Of a DNA stretch of 64,000 nucleotides, positions 27,001 through 40,121 are shown piece by piece. Under the pieces are notes generated by a model. The model ran no database searches. It had not been told where the DNA came from and saw only the letters and a list, made by a program, of their open reading frames with translations. How positions within the stretch are numbered: position 1 is the first letter of the stretch; the number at the start of each line of letters is the position of its first letter. Position numbers and translations under genes: made by a program. The stretch is from Callipepla californica brunnescens (Eukaryota; Chordata; Aves; Galliformes; Odontophoridae): NCBI GenBank assembly GCA_023055505.1, contig JALIRH010000004.1, positions 30,881,502 through 30,945,501 on the forward strand, given 5' to 3'.

Positions 27001-29989
27001 TGGTTTAATAGCAAGACAAGCGTCTTTCTATATGTATATCGAGACCCAACTATTCGGTATTTTAAATTACCTGCATCTTGTGTTCTTATTAAAATATGTC
27101 CTGCCAAAAAAAAAAAAAAAAGAAATCTGCATCCATTACATTATGTGTATGCAAAGCCTAATGCAGCTAGGAATGTATTTCTGGTGCTGTCATTCTTTGA
27201 AGTTTTCAGACTTTGCAGTATCCGTAGTATCCATAAGTGTGAAGTAGATACCTATGATGGTGTCTCTATGTTTTGTAACTTTGTACTCCAGCAAAACATA
27301 AATCAAGTCTTGACTCCATGTAGTCAATTACACTTTGGGGTCAACCTCGTGGGCAGAGTTTCCAATTAATCTTCCTCAGTGTGAATCATTCTGTGCAGTA
27401 AAATGGTTCCATGTGTCAGTCTTACAGACTCATGTGCATTAGATTGTCCTCTGAACAGCTAATTCTTCCTTCAATTTCAGTGTGCTATATATTACTCAGA
27501 AAAAAATAGAATATATTACAAAATAATACTGTAAATGCTGAGGAAATCTTGCATAAATGTAATACCTAAGTTTAGGTAAGCAAATTCTCATTGGAGACTG
27601 TCACTGACATTTCATATAAACTTTTTCTTGCATAATGTGATAACAGGCTGAATCTGTCTAATATGTGCTAATGTGGACACATCTCTAGGTGGAAGAGTCA
27701 AAGAGCTCGTCAAATTCTTCTGCAGTAGTGTGATGTTAGTGTGCAGTAGAAGAATGAGATATCCAGTTCTCAGTTGTAAAGATTAAAATGTTTTTTTCTT
27801 CAGAATACTTGGTAGATATTAAGTTTGTTCTCCTTGTAATTTAATGAACCAGGTATGTGCCTAGTCTAGTAAAAAATGCTATTGGATACTTTAATTTTCT
27901 TTGACAGAACATTAAAAAGCTATTTGGTTATATATTTTTTTTCTAATTGCACAATCTGCATAATATTTGTTATGGCTTGTCCCTATCATTCAAAACTGCA
28001 AGCAGTATTCAAGGAATATGATCATGTATGGGAATTTTTTTTGCGACGAAGACAGAATCTGAAATTTACTTTGACCAACAATACTATTAAATGGTAGAGG
28101 AATATCTTGTTGTAGTTGTTTCATCCTGATGCAAATTCATAAAGGTCATATTTGCTGTGAGATCTCATTCCTTTGTGCCCAAAGGGAGTGTCCACCTGGA
28201 TCTAAGTGTGGCAGGGTGCTCAGGAAACTGTAGCTCAAAGTTATCATGGTTTCACCACCACTGACTTTACTCAAAAAGTCATGTACACAAACAGTCCTCA
28301 GCTGGTTTTTTAGGGTGGATTTCTAGCTGCACCAATCCTCCAGAACAACACAGATCTATCAGAGAATAGTATTACAGCTCCTTGATTTAGTTCAAGTTAA
28401 GATAATAAAAACTATTTCCATTAGATAATGATGTGTCGAGAAACTAAACTTTCTTGAAGTTCTGAAAAATTTAATTAGCACTCCAAGCTTTTTCATCTAA
28501 AACTTATCTCCCAGACGTGTTATTTCATGAAAATTTGCATCTATGTTTACAAAGTATTAATTTTGTTTTAAATTTGGATTTATTGTTTAGTTATACATTA
28601 CATGGCATGTCAATAATTTAAAACATCATTGTTCAGTTCCAATTTTCACTTTTTGGATGATTTTTAAAATCATCCAAGCCAGCTGCTACTTGAGTGCACG
28701 GTGCAATATTTTATCTAATGTTCTGGGTCAAACTGTCCCCTGTTTGTATTGTAATGAAACAGTTTGACTCGTTAACACTGTGAGTTAAAAAGCAAAGTGA
28801 TCACTTAGCTGTTAGTAGGAAGCCAGGGTTTTCAGTTCGCTCCTGTTAGCTAGGAGTCTTGTTCTTGACCCTGAAAACCTCTGATCCCCTAATTAATAAG
28901 ACAAGTACTCATATTCTTTTCCAGATCAAAGTATCACCTGCTTCTGTTGGGGAACAATTTGATGTGTTGACACTTTGAAATAGAAAACAAGATGAGGTGT
29001 TGTAATCTGCACTAAGTAGCAGTTGCTAACGTAAGAATAACAGAACGGTTAGAAGTTGGATATCATCATGTGTCACAACATGACCTGCTCTGTCATGCAG
29101 TACATGCTGCTGTTATTGACGTGAAATGTAAATTGTGAAAGTGTAAATTTAGTCTTAATATTTTTAATTCCTTAAAAAAAAATTTGTTTTTCTTCATTAC
29201 TCATTCTAATTCAAAGTTATAGAAATCATTGTTGCCTGTTACTATCTCTTGCTGCCCTGAGAACGCAACTGACCTTTTACTGTTTCCCTAGCCAACAAGT
29301 ATCACCAGAAATATAATTTTGTCCCCAGGAGAAATTGAGGCAATTCTCAGTTGAGCACTTGTGGCTAGATTCCATCTCAGATCCCAGGTAGCATAAGAAT
29401 GATACTTTACTGCCATCTTTCCTCATTTCACAGCTCTAACAAATGTAAATGATTGAGCCCATAAATTGCAGAAATGACTGTTCAGACTTTATTATCTACC
29501 CTTCCTCTACTCCATTGCAGTCTCCTAGATCAGTGGAAGGAAAGGATTTGTTAGCAGCCATTACTAATTTAAGTAATACCTACCCATTAACAATTCTGTC
29601 AGTCAAACTAAGGGAAAATGTTTGGAGGAAAGGCTGTCAGTTCTAATTAGGGTGAATTATGATCTTGATGAGAGTAAAGTGAACTTCTACTTTAACCAAT
29701 GAGGTTGTATCTTAGAAAACAGACGATACAAGGATTAATGAAGATTTCCTGAGGTTAAACTAAATTGGCCCATGGAAAGGGAGTTAAACAATAGTGTAAT
29801 GACTGAAATGAGAACAAGGAAAGAGGAAGTATGCTACCATTCTGAGAATGGCGTAGAGATCAAGGATAATCTGTATTAGGACCAAATGTGTGTAATTTTT
29901 GTTTTTCTACCAGCACTGAGAAATGATAATGTCAGCTCTGAGGAAAAGGGTTAAGAGAACTGAAGATGTGGAAATGGAGAATATCACAG
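24095..29989. other. AT-rich unique sequence, no gene seen
   Basis: No exon supported. A poly-A run lies at 27106-27121. A 147-codon open frame at 26926-27369 spans this poly-A run (encoding KKKKK) and has no other sign of coding. Nothing else stands out. Confidence 0.55.
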
Positions 29990-30340
29990 CTGTTGAGTAA
30001 GTTACTGTGCTCAGACTCAGATAATGGTGGCCTCTATCCCAAAATTCCAAAAGAACTGGTAACTGAAATTGGAGAAATGTTAGTAAAGCTCTTTAATAAA
30101 TCCTATGAGGTTTTGTGTGGTAAGATTTGACAATTAATGGAGGCAGTAACCTACATTTAGGAAAAAAAAGTAAAAGAAAAAAAGTATTCCTGACAGTTAT
30201 AGACCAGTTAGTATTTATTTTGAGTCTTCAGAGTAAATTTGGAAGGAAAATATTTAAAGCATGGATCTATCAACAGTAGATTGAAGAACATCATTCACTC
30301 AAGTAAATTCTTGCAGGAGTTCTTAGATACAACGCCAGTT
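29990..30340 (+). mobile_element. Decayed CR1/L2-like LINE reverse-transcriptase fragment
   Basis: Translating in pieces recovers LYPKIPKELVTEIGEMLVKLF and NKSYE near 30030-30110. About 85 nt later comes DSYRPVSI near 30193-30216, and then SFTQVNSCRSS near 30293-30325. These line up, in order and spacing, with the CR1 block for 'GPDGIHPRVLRELA', 'GNYRPVSL' and 'HGFTKGKSCLTN'. Stops and frameshifts interrupt all of it. The fragment is therefore much older than the CR1 copies at 4082 and 23765. Boundaries are uncertain, and the catalytic YADD region was not found downstream. Confidence 0.55.
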
Positions 30341-32899
30341 ATTTAGACAAGGAAACTTGTTATGTATAAGCTGGCACAAAAGTAGAGTTTCTGATGGTAC
30401 CACATGGTAAATTATTATTTAAAAAGATGGAGCATGGGTATGCTATTATTAAGCTTGTGCCTGCTTGTAAAATACAGGAAATCCTGCTTACTATTAACTG
30501 GGTTCATCTAGCATCTTGTTTGGAAGGATGGGCAAGCTCTATCTGCAAAATATCATGCACCCATGAAGGAGATGAGAGATTACTCAAAGGCAGTAAGGAA
30601 CCAGTTAGCAGGAAGGCAACAGCAAACAGCTTTGAAATGTGTAGTGTTAAGGTCCAAGGATTTCTGCACTGAAGTTTCTACCTACTTTCTCAACAGTTTG
30701 TGCTGAACCTATTTTCTGTTTTCATTAGGAACATTTGGAATGAAGAACAGAAGTCTACTAATGAAAGGGCTAGATGCTGCTTAGCTAGGATGTATTATTA
30801 ACATAAAGTAAGCTCAGGCTATCTTGCAGAATGGTTCGAATGGCCTCAAGTACTGAGGAAAAAGAAAGTAACAGCAGATGACATTCAGTGGTTCCAATTT
30901 TTACTATTAGCTGGTTAATACCACCGGACAGGTGGACAGATAATATGGGACAGTGGCTGTGAGCAGAAGGAATACAAGAACGTGTCAGGGGAGGTGTTTC
31001 CACTGGTGTTAAGCAGCACTGTTAACAGAGCATAGATGAGATATGGGTTTGGAAAGACCAGGGGACTGGAGAGTCTACTGAGACATAACAGAAGTTATGT
31101 TTAGCCCACATAATGAAGGAAATGTATATTTTGTCTGTAAATATTTAGAAGTGGAAATATAAATGCTGTCTATGAATGCTTGAGGAAAAGATAAAAATCA
31201 TCAGTAAGACAATAATATTATTAAGATTTGCTATTCAGGTTCATTGAACATCTTTTCCTTCTGTTGGCTGCAGAAAAACATTGTAAAAGTCATCCTTCGT
31301 CCATAGGGAGTCTGACAACATACACATTCTCCTTTTTTTTAATTAATAATTTTCCATGCAGCATCACATCAGAACCTTTATATCTGTGTCAGCTTACAGA
31401 TAACAAGTTTCAATTTAGATTGGAGTTGAGGGTGCTTGTGTCTCCCCTAGGAGAGTTAGGAAAGGATAAGAACTCTCTTTTCCTTTGCGTTAGTTGCACA
31501 TAGGATTGTCCTTTAAATGTTTTCAATTAAGGCAAATGCAGTGAGATCTGTAATGGCATTCTGTTATTCAATATATGACTATTTTATATTTGATATGTAG
31601 CAATTAACTTTTAGATCTAATTTTCTCATTTGAAAAGGCTGGTTTTCTACCAGTAACTATTAGAATGCAAGACGGGAGAAGTGAAGAAACAAGAGCTTTC
31701 TTTTTCTTTTGCCAGAAGTTGGGCTGGGAGGCAGAGAAAAGGAAAGGAACTATCCACATTAAGCCATATGTGAAAGCTTTAGGATCTGTGGTTGAACCAA
31801 ATTTCTGAGGAAGACACCACATCCAGATAACATTTCTGAGTTAAACAGAAACTTCACTAAGAGAGTTCCGTATGCCAAGGTAGTGACCAACTTTACACTA
31901 AGTGGGTCTTTTTAGGGAAAACTTCCACCAGAAGAATCTGAGTGTAATTCCTTTTGGTTTTATTGCTCCTTCTTTCCCCTGCTTTCAAAATAATAATAAT
32001 CAAAACTGATACATTTCTGTGAGAAGTTCTGATTTTCACATCATGACATTTTCCAAAGAAATAATATTTTATTTAAAAGTAACCGACAAGTTATTGTAAT
32101 TACTAGAGGTGAGGTCATGTAGGACTTCTGCCATGCACACTGTGAATAGATTTCAATGTATATTGTAGAACTATTCAGATATTTTATATAATTGTGCAGG
32201 TGCCATTGTTTTAGTTTACAATTTAACGTTGTTATGTGTGTTATTCTGCGTTCCTCCTCCTAGTGAGGATACTTGAGTCATCTGTGTTCACTACTCATCA
32301 GTCTGTGAATGATGGGCCATTTTGTTGCATGGTGGCATACCGTGCCCAGAAACTCCTGTGCTGGAATTTTCATTGGTCTCATGTAGCTCCCTAGTATCAA
32401 CTCACTATGTGCTAGTCAGGTTAGCAAATGCATTATTTTCTTCCCTTGAGATTTTGTTATTGTTGTTGCTGTTTTTAGTATTCCTTAAAATATATATATA
32501 TATTAATCCAGAGCACCCTATTCTGCTGTTACTTTTGCTAGTGTAAGTCAGATACAAACACAGTCAATCAATACAACACATTGTCTGCTGAAAATGTACA
32601 TAAAAAGAGTCTCCAGACTCCAGTGCCTTCTGACTTTTGTCCTGAAAAGTGAGTGGAACATGAGGTGTATTTTTATGATAGTTCTCCAAAGAGACTAGCC
32701 GTTAATCTCCCTCTGAGTAGGTGTGTCAGCTGCAAACATTTCCTTCCAGTCTCCCATTTCAATCACACTTCACAGTACACTGAAAGTTGGCAAGGATGTT
32801 AATTATTGGCCTCTAGAACAAACCACCTACTTTGATTCAAGCATGTTTTCCAATTTTTAAGAATGTTGTTTCACCTACAGTACAGTATAATTATAGAAA
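30341..32899. other. AT-rich sequence, no gene seen
   Basis: May include further unrecognisable LINE sequence at its left end. A short (TA)n run lies at 32491-32503. No exon is supported. Confidence 0.5.
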
Positions 32900-33960
32900 A
32901 TAGCTTGGTTTGGCTGACATTCCTGTGTTCTGTGCGTTCTGCTTGCAAAGCAGTGAGCAACACCAGGCAAGCAGCTCACCTGCAGAGGATTTTAACCTCT
33001 TGCTGGCAGAGCTAGGGCTTGCCGGCATCCAGTACATTGTTTTTGATATCAGAATCTCCATGCCACTGTCACTTGGAGGTTAAACATTAACACTTTTTGC
33101 CTTTCAAGCTGCAGGAATGCTCTGTATAGTAAGAAAGTTTGTTTTTATTCTCCAGGGAGCCCTCTGTTAAAATTTTATGAATGTCTGTTACAGGAGCAGC
33201 TGCAGCAGTGGGTGCTGCACCCCAGACACAAAGCCCTGGGCACAGTGTGACCCTCTGAGCAGCACAGTGCCGACTGGCTGTTTGGATGCATTTGTGTAGG
33301 GCAGCGCTCAATAAAATTTGCCAGGAGTCAGCCATATCTCCAGGACATGATTAATCAGCCAGCAGGATAAATTGTCCATAGATGACTGAGAGTTGACAGT
33401 AAACAGTAAAACACCTGCCTTGAAGACTTATAGTCTTAATAGACAAGCAGGAAACAGAAGCAAGAATGAGCCCTGTTTCAAGGGAGAGACTGTGAGGCAC
33501 AGATTGAGTTGCTGATGACTATTCAGTGAGTCTGGCAGAGCTCAGAGCTGAACTCTCTGCCTTTCCCTTCGTGTGTTCGTAGCTCATGTAACAAGTCTTT
33601 AATTTACCAAGAAACCGTTCCGCAATGCTGTCCTGAGAAGTTGGCAGAATTCACTGCGGCATTTCTCTCACACGTACCTCTTGGTTCAAGGCTCTATAAT
33701 TTGTACAACTAATAACTTACACCATGAATTAGAAACATTGGAAACCAGCCCAATGCTCAGGCTCGTGTGTCAAGGAATTGCTGTGCAAGCCCAGTCTTAT
33801 TTGTTGTTACAACAATTAATCATCCACTGATTATAAGATAATTTATATGGTATCTGGGCCCTCAAGGGAGTTCTGCTGTGCTATTGAAATTGGACATTTT
33901 AAAATTAATGGTGATTAAGCTGTAGAGCCTTATTAAATATGCATGAGTGCTATTTCTCCT
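32900..33960. promoter_or_regulatory. Candidate conserved non-coding island upstream of the first exon
   Basis: This block is unique, repeat-free and somewhat GC-richer than its surroundings between 33000 and 33300. It contains the perfect 10-bp palindrome TGATTAATCA at 33348-33357 and further homeodomain-type words (aattaatcat near 33814, gattataagataatttat near 33829). An 82-codon minus-strand frame at 33087-33335 is Ala/Cys/His-rich without domain features and is probably chance. I read the block as possible regulatory sequence; conservation was not tested. Confidence 0.3.
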
Positions 33961-33979
33961 TCCTCCTTGCTACCCCTAG

Positions 33980-34313
33980 CGCTGTGCTGGGGCTGGCTGG
34001 CTTCCTCACCTACCAGTCACGTGCTGCAGTCTCCACCATGACTGTGAGTCACAGGCTGCTCAGCTCCGTGCCAGCAAACAAAGCCAGGGGAACATCCGGG
34101 GTGATGCACAGGTGGGAAATGGCAGTGGCTGCTCAGGGAGACCCTTACCTTGCCATAAACCAGGTTCTGAATGGGAATGCAGCTAGCTCCTGGAGCAATC
34201 CAGCACTGCTGGTGTCAGTAAACTTCACCGGTGACATCGATTGCCTACTAAGACAAGAGCTGCATCATGGCCATGTGCTGACCAAGAGGCGCACATTGGT
34301 AGCTGAAGGTTGA
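33980..34313 (+). other. GC-rich open stretch behind a strong acceptor-like site (cryptic exon candidate)
   Basis: The pyrimidine tract ttctccttcctccttgctac followed by ccctag (AG at 33978-33979) is as good an acceptor as that of the real exon 700 bp downstream. The frame stays open for 334 nt to a stop at 34311-34313. An AATAAA lies further on near 34598, so a short alternative terminal exon is conceivable. The peptide (AVLGLAGFLTYQ onward) has no recognised domain and no heptads, and its composition differs from the two coiled-coil exons. It may equally be a conserved non-coding block or a chance GC-rich frame. Confidence 0.2.
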
Positions 34314-34698
34314 GTGCTTTGTTTTGCTTACTTCAGACTATGTTGGTTAGAGAACTTTGCAGTAGAAATGATATGTAAGAATGAAATAAGTTTCTACAGA
34401 AACACTTAGTTCAACTGAGTATGGCTAACCTTACCTATTCAAACAGTTTACTGTGTATGCAAGGGAAACCCTTCAAAACATCATCCCACTGGGAGAAAGA
34501 ATTAGAAACAATTATAGTGCTACAAGAAATAAGTAATTTTTTTCCCCAAAATTGCACGGGCCGTGTTAGGAGTAGTATAACTTAGTACGTGTATTACAAT
34601 AAAATGTGGCTGAAATGAACGCATAAAAGATTACAGTGTTTTCCAAGAAATATGGATATTCTGAATAAATTGTTTACCCTTTGTTTACCATTCTTCAG

Positions 34699-34793
34699 GC
34701 AGAACTGACAGCCCTGCAACGAGAAAAAGAAGCCACTCTTCAGCAGATCAGAAAGTTAGAAGAAGAAATTCAGAGATTGCATGTACATTACAG
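34699..34793 (+). CDS. Internal coding exon (95 nt) of an unidentified coiled-coil protein
   Basis: The exon follows a pyrimidine-rich acceptor (tttaccattcttcag) and ends at a good donor (TACAG/gtaaaat). Read from its first base it gives 31 codons plus two leftover bases. The peptide runs from AELTALQREKEATL to EEIQRLHVHY and is charged and rich in Glu, Lys, Gln and Leu. Hydrophobic residues Leu3, Leu6, Ile17, Leu20, Ile24 and Leu27 fall on a/d heptad positions, as in a parallel coiled coil. A second frame is also open, but it is Arg/Ser-rich, lacks heptads and does not fit the phase of the downstream exon. The two leftover bases (AG) join the first base of the exon at 60211 to make a Ser codon. 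The role is therefore structural or scaffolding by inference only; family and partners are unknown. No start codon or upstream exon was recognised, so this is internal to the gene. Confidence 0.72.
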
Positions 34794-37746
34794 GTAAAAT
34801 AATTAATCCTAAAATAAATCAGTGACTCATAGGGGAAATTTTCTGTATGGTATCTGACTCTACGTAAGGAAATAGTTTTATCAAATAGGTGTTTGTTGGA
34901 AATGTGAATACATCAATGAATCAAAGCTGCATTTCTGCTTTGCTGCTCACCAACTGCCTCTTTGAAATAGAAGTCCTTCTCTTGTAGCCTAAATATTGTA
35001 TTAGATTCTTCTAAGAGAAGGGGAAGGTTGCTGGCAGTTCATTCTCATAAGAATGAAAAAGCTGTCTAGTAGTGATTCATTTGTGTAAAAATACAGGGGT
35101 AAAAGAACCATTAGCCAGAAATGCTTATTTCTTCCGTGTTTGCACATACATACATGACCTTATCAACATAGATTTTAAAACAATCAGTCATTTTTAAAGC
35201 CTGGTTTCTTTTCTAATTCCCAACATAATGTATATGTTTTAAGTCCTTATGTTCTGTATCAGTGCACAGAATAAGAGAAATAGCCGTTCTCTCATTAATT
35301 TAGGTGGGCTGCACTGAACATTTGCATGGATGGTAATCCCTAAGGAACAGCTCTGTGTGGTCCAGTAAAGGAGTTAGGTTGTTTTATGGAGTGATGTTGG
35401 GTTACAGCTCTCATTTCATTCTGACCTCCTATGTGAGAGAGAGTACAGAGCTGCCAGCAGGTTAGAGGCAGGAGAATTGGCATCAACACAGCAGAAAATT
35501 GTGAATCTGAAGGCTGAATGTCTGTGATGAGGGATGTGGGCTGCAGAGGTAAATAATAAATGTAGTGTGAATATTACGTTCATTGGAAATAAAGGGAACT
35601 AGTTAGTAATGACTAAAAAAAATGAAGTTGCAGGACTGTATGTGATTTCAGTGTTTCAGCATTTACAAGTGAAAAATACTCGGGTTTCTAGAGGTTTTTA
35701 GAGTTTCCCCTTCTCATTAAGTTTATTAAAACCTTGGAGGGAAGTTTCAAAAACAACTTCTGTTCCTAAATCTCACAGGCATTTATTTAAAACCTGTTAA
35801 TAGTGAATAGAAACCCCAAGCAATTTGTGATTATTGCTTTTAATGAATTTGGTCAGCATTTAGTGTGTGCACAAGTTATGGTATGATTTACCATGCTAGA
35901 AAGAATTTATTATAGCGCCCTTATTACTCACTTAAATGGGATTTGTAGAATAATTTTAAAAGATAAATGCAATTTTTATATTGATATTTCAGAAATAAAG
36001 ACTTTGCTTGTGTTGATCTGCGCATTGTAGGGGATTTTTCATTGACTTTTGAGTTAAACTGTTGAGATAGTCTCGGGCTTGCTCTAGTGTACAGTATTTA
36101 ACAAGTGCAATAGATAGCAGTTGCAATTTACTCTTTTCAGTAACTTAAATCTCAGTAAATAATAATGACTTTCAGGAATTGCTGTTAGAATGTAGCATGT
36201 TAATAACTTTTGGGTCTTACGTTGTACAGGCAAAATTTCATTGTAAACTTGATTATGATATTTTACAAGATTTACGTATAAGTTGAGACATTAGTCACCT
36301 GAATATCCTTTGGGGCAAGAATGTTTTTTTCATTACTTAGTTATTCGAGTTACCTGATAATTCACAACGTCAAAAATGATGTTCTCTTTTGTCATTGTCC
36401 TTAAAGAGTCACTGAGTAGCTGTTATAGCAGACAAGAGAGTTTAAGAAAAGAATATGTGTATGTGAAAAATATACCAGCCTAATATGGGATTGGTCACAA
36501 AAACCATAAATAGCAAAGCAGTGCATTTTCTCAGCCTATCTCAAATGACTGAAAACTTACTCTCTGTTTCAAATGTTGGTGATTTCTAATAATGGACTTG
36601 ATAATGTTTAGAGTAACGTGGTCTGACGAAGTAGAAAATGACTTGTAGCTGGAAGAGAAGTTTTGAGGAAGATAGGAGCAAGATTTGCAAGATCCAAACC
36701 AAAATTAAAATGAAAATGAGCTTTGGGGGAATGACTCATGAAACATTGTTTTTCATATGAATTTTGACTTTTTTAAGAGAGAGCAGGTCCCAGAACAATT
36801 ACAATCTTCTTTAAAGGGAAAGAGAAATAAAACTTAGGGAAAAGAAAAGGTGGAAGAATATATTTCAGATACAGGAGGGAGGGGAAGTTGACTCAGAATA
36901 AAGTTGGGCAAGTTCACCACTTCTGTCTACTCTTTCTGTATTGTTTCTGCCATGTCTGAAAAGGAATGATGAATTTTCTGGAAAGTAATTTGAAAATGCT
37001 TATCAGAAATGAAAATTTGTGTAACAGTTAGGAACGTTATAGAGTTTCTAGCTTACTACGGTAATTGTTTCAATACACTGCTCTTTAAGCTAAGGATTAA
37101 AGCAAATCATAGATCATAAGAGACTAAGAGCACTCTCAAAGCCATATATTTGACGTGTCTGATGTTCACAGGGGAGAAGGGGCAGTAAGAGCTTTGGAAA
37201 AAATATTTATCCAGAGGTTCTTCCAATTTGCTGTTGAAATATGTGAGATGCAGTAATAGCTACAGGGTGGAAGTTACAATAGGAAGAAACATATTTAATG
37301 CAGCAAGTTTCCTATTGAACAGACATTTGAAGAAACTTGCAGTGTTAAAATCATAATTTCTCATGTTAAGAATTGTAGATTTAAGGGCAGATACATGTCA
37401 CAGTCTCAGAAGTTGCATTTTGAAGGGTAATTAGAATTGATAAGGTACAGCCACCATGCAAGAAAACCATGTCGTGTTTTGCAATTCTACTTTCAATAAT
37501 GAGATAGAAGTCTAACTTCAGTGAGATCTCTTGTAATAGTGAGCAGTATGATCTGAAATAAAAATTGTTAGGATCTGTCATTCAGTCAGTATGGGCAGCA
37601 TCTCTTACTGCCTAACCAGTTGTATTGCTTTTAAATGTTATAAACTGTTGAAGAGTTTTAATAAGATTACAGTCCAAAAGTTGGTAGTGCTTCTGCTGCT
37701 TCAGTTAACCTAGAATTCACGGTTTAAGAAGCACAGGCAGATAGTC

Positions 37747-37762
37747 AAAAAAAAAAAAAAAA
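37747..37762. repeat. Poly-A tract
   Basis: A run of 16 A. Confidence 0.9.
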
Positions 37763-39256
37763 TTGATTTTATAGAGGTATGTATATTTTTCCCACAAAGA
37801 CTGTTGTAAAATGAAGTGAGGGTTGATCTTTTTAAAGATGGAAATTGATGGAGAAGAGAATTGAGAGGCTTTTTATGATTTCCTGAAATGAAAGGCATAT
37901 AAGCACAAACTCAATTTTCATTTTAATTACAGAAGTAAATCAACATGTAACAGGAGAAATAGATGAAGGATCCTTTGCAGGGCAATATCTGCATTTCTGT
38001 GAGGGAAAAAAAAAAGACTGCATTCTATTCTAGTTCTGAATGTAATGGTGCATGTTTAATTTACTCCCATTCTATAGATTTCTGGCCAATGTTATGGATT
38101 ACAATACTTAAATACCATTTTATCACTGCTCCATGGGTTCTGTAAATGGATATTTAGTGACATAATAATTACTGTTATACTGTCCTCTTGGTCTGGTAAT
38201 AACTGTTATAACCTATAAAATATTCTATGTAATACCAATAGTCATCCTTTTGTATTCAGCATTCAGCTTTACAGGCACTGTAGTGGCAAGTCAGAGTACA
38301 ACTGCCTAAATATTTAGTCTTCTCTAAATGACCTCTGCTCAAATATTTCAGCTTCTTTGTTTTGCCACCTCTTGCCTTTTTCAGAGATTTCTCCAGGTTG
38401 GATTTATCTCATGTTTACAAGATTTGTAGCAGGAGATGGGGCTGCTCTAATGCTGAGCTTCCCAGCCCAAATGAACTGTAATCCGTTCACGCTGCGATGA
38501 GTGAGGCTGCACCCATTAGCACTGAGCAGTGGTCTCAGTTCTTCCTCTGCAACTGGAGCAGGATACCTTGAGCACCTGCCACTGTAGTTGACCTCAAAGA
38601 ACTGCTCTTTTCATTGTTTTCATCTCTCTTTTTCAGTTACATTCGCTGACTTATTTTCCTGCTCTTTTCAACCTGTCTGTTCACTGCTATTCTGGCAAAT
38701 GCAGTATCAGTGTTAGTTGATTTAGGCGTATCATAATGTGGCTAACTATGGTCGTTAAGAAGTGTGTTGTTTTTGCAGAGCAATTCTGGGGAGATCAGAG
38801 GAGAAGATGACAGTTGTTTTCAGTGTTCTGTGTCCTTGCAGCAGTAACTTCCATTTATCCAAAAGTTTCAGACATCTGTCTTCAAACATAAATCCCACTT
38901 ATGAGAGGATGAGAGATTATATTTTATACCAGAGATGAGATGCTTGCATGCATTGTACAGAGAAAAACAGCATGGTATGTCTTCTCTGAGAAGGAACCTA
39001 ACCCTCTGCAATGTGATATGGCTCAACATACGGAAAACAATGTCTGTGTAAGGGAACACTAAGCTTTTGTTTGTCTTTTGTTACTATATAAAAAAAACAA
39101 ACTCATGTACTACCCATGCTATATTTCTTAGTTTATTCTTTACGTAGTCCCACTGATTTCTGTGGGAGATTTGGACATGCACTGAATGAAATGCATCTTT
39201 CCTATTCATTGAATTTGAGAGCTGAAATTGGTTGAGAATGTTGGTGGGTTTTTTCA

Positions 39257-39274
39257 ATTATTATTATTATTATT
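39257..39274. repeat. (ATT)n microsatellite
   Basis: Six ATT units. Confidence 0.9.
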
Positions 39275-40100
39275 TCTTTTATCAGATTGGTTAAAATCCT
39301 GCCTTCTCTGTGGGCCTTTCTGTGAATTTTAGTAATTTGTGGGGGCCAGAGGAGCCAACACCCTGGTATTTATGAGCTGGAATTTAGTCTTTGTGAATTG
39401 TGGGTTCAAGTTTCTCCTGTGTTGTCGTACTGCTTTCCAGCAGAGTGCTGTAGCCCCCGAAGTATTGCTGTTTGGGATTGGTGTTTTCTTTCTAACTCTA
39501 CAAGCAAATTCCCACTGATAAATGGCTTTTTCTTTTTCTGTGTCTCCCTATTGCCTGTGCTGTCATAGTTCTTGTTAGTGGTAGAGGAAAATTCTCAGGC
39601 TTTGACAAAGCAGTTGCATAAAGTGTTACCAGGGCTACTGAGATGGCTGTAACTCACAGTGTCTGGGTGCAGGTAAGCAGATGACAGTGTCCTGCCTTGT
39701 TATCCATATGTATTTCACATTTTATTGGGTTAACTGTCCTCTTCCCCTCCCTCCATTCTCAGACTTCATGTAATTGGTTATTCTTTTCTTTTGTAGTTGC
39801 TTTATTTTCTAGACATGATTGCCAGAGAGGCTCTTTATTAATCAGTAGATAGAGAGTTCATTGGGAGTGTGGCAGACCAGATCCTTGTGCATACTCCAGT
39901 TAACACTTGACCATTTGCCCAGAAGAGGAATGGTGAAGAGAGACTCCAGTAAGGATCATAAGCTTGGTGTTTACAGCACCTATGTGGCAGGCAGTGAAAA
40001 GGCAGAGCAGTGTCAGAGCCTGTTTGGAAAGATGGTGTCATTCTTTTTTTGCTTCCCAGTGGAATATTTTAGCCTTCAGCATGCTCTCTCATTCATTCTG

Positions 40101-40121
40101 ACACACACACGCACACACACA
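40101..40121. repeat. (AC)n microsatellite
   Basis: Ten AC-type units with one G interruption (acacgcac). Confidence 0.92.

Noticed and set aside
26926..27369. 147-codon plus-strand open frame
   Set aside because: It runs through a poly-A tract and has no recognisable motif, no supporting splice sites and AT-rich composition.
34700..34793. Alternative open frame of the 95-nt exon (Arg/Ser-rich)
   Set aside because: It ends on a codon boundary and so does not fit the next exon's phase, and it lacks the heptad pattern.
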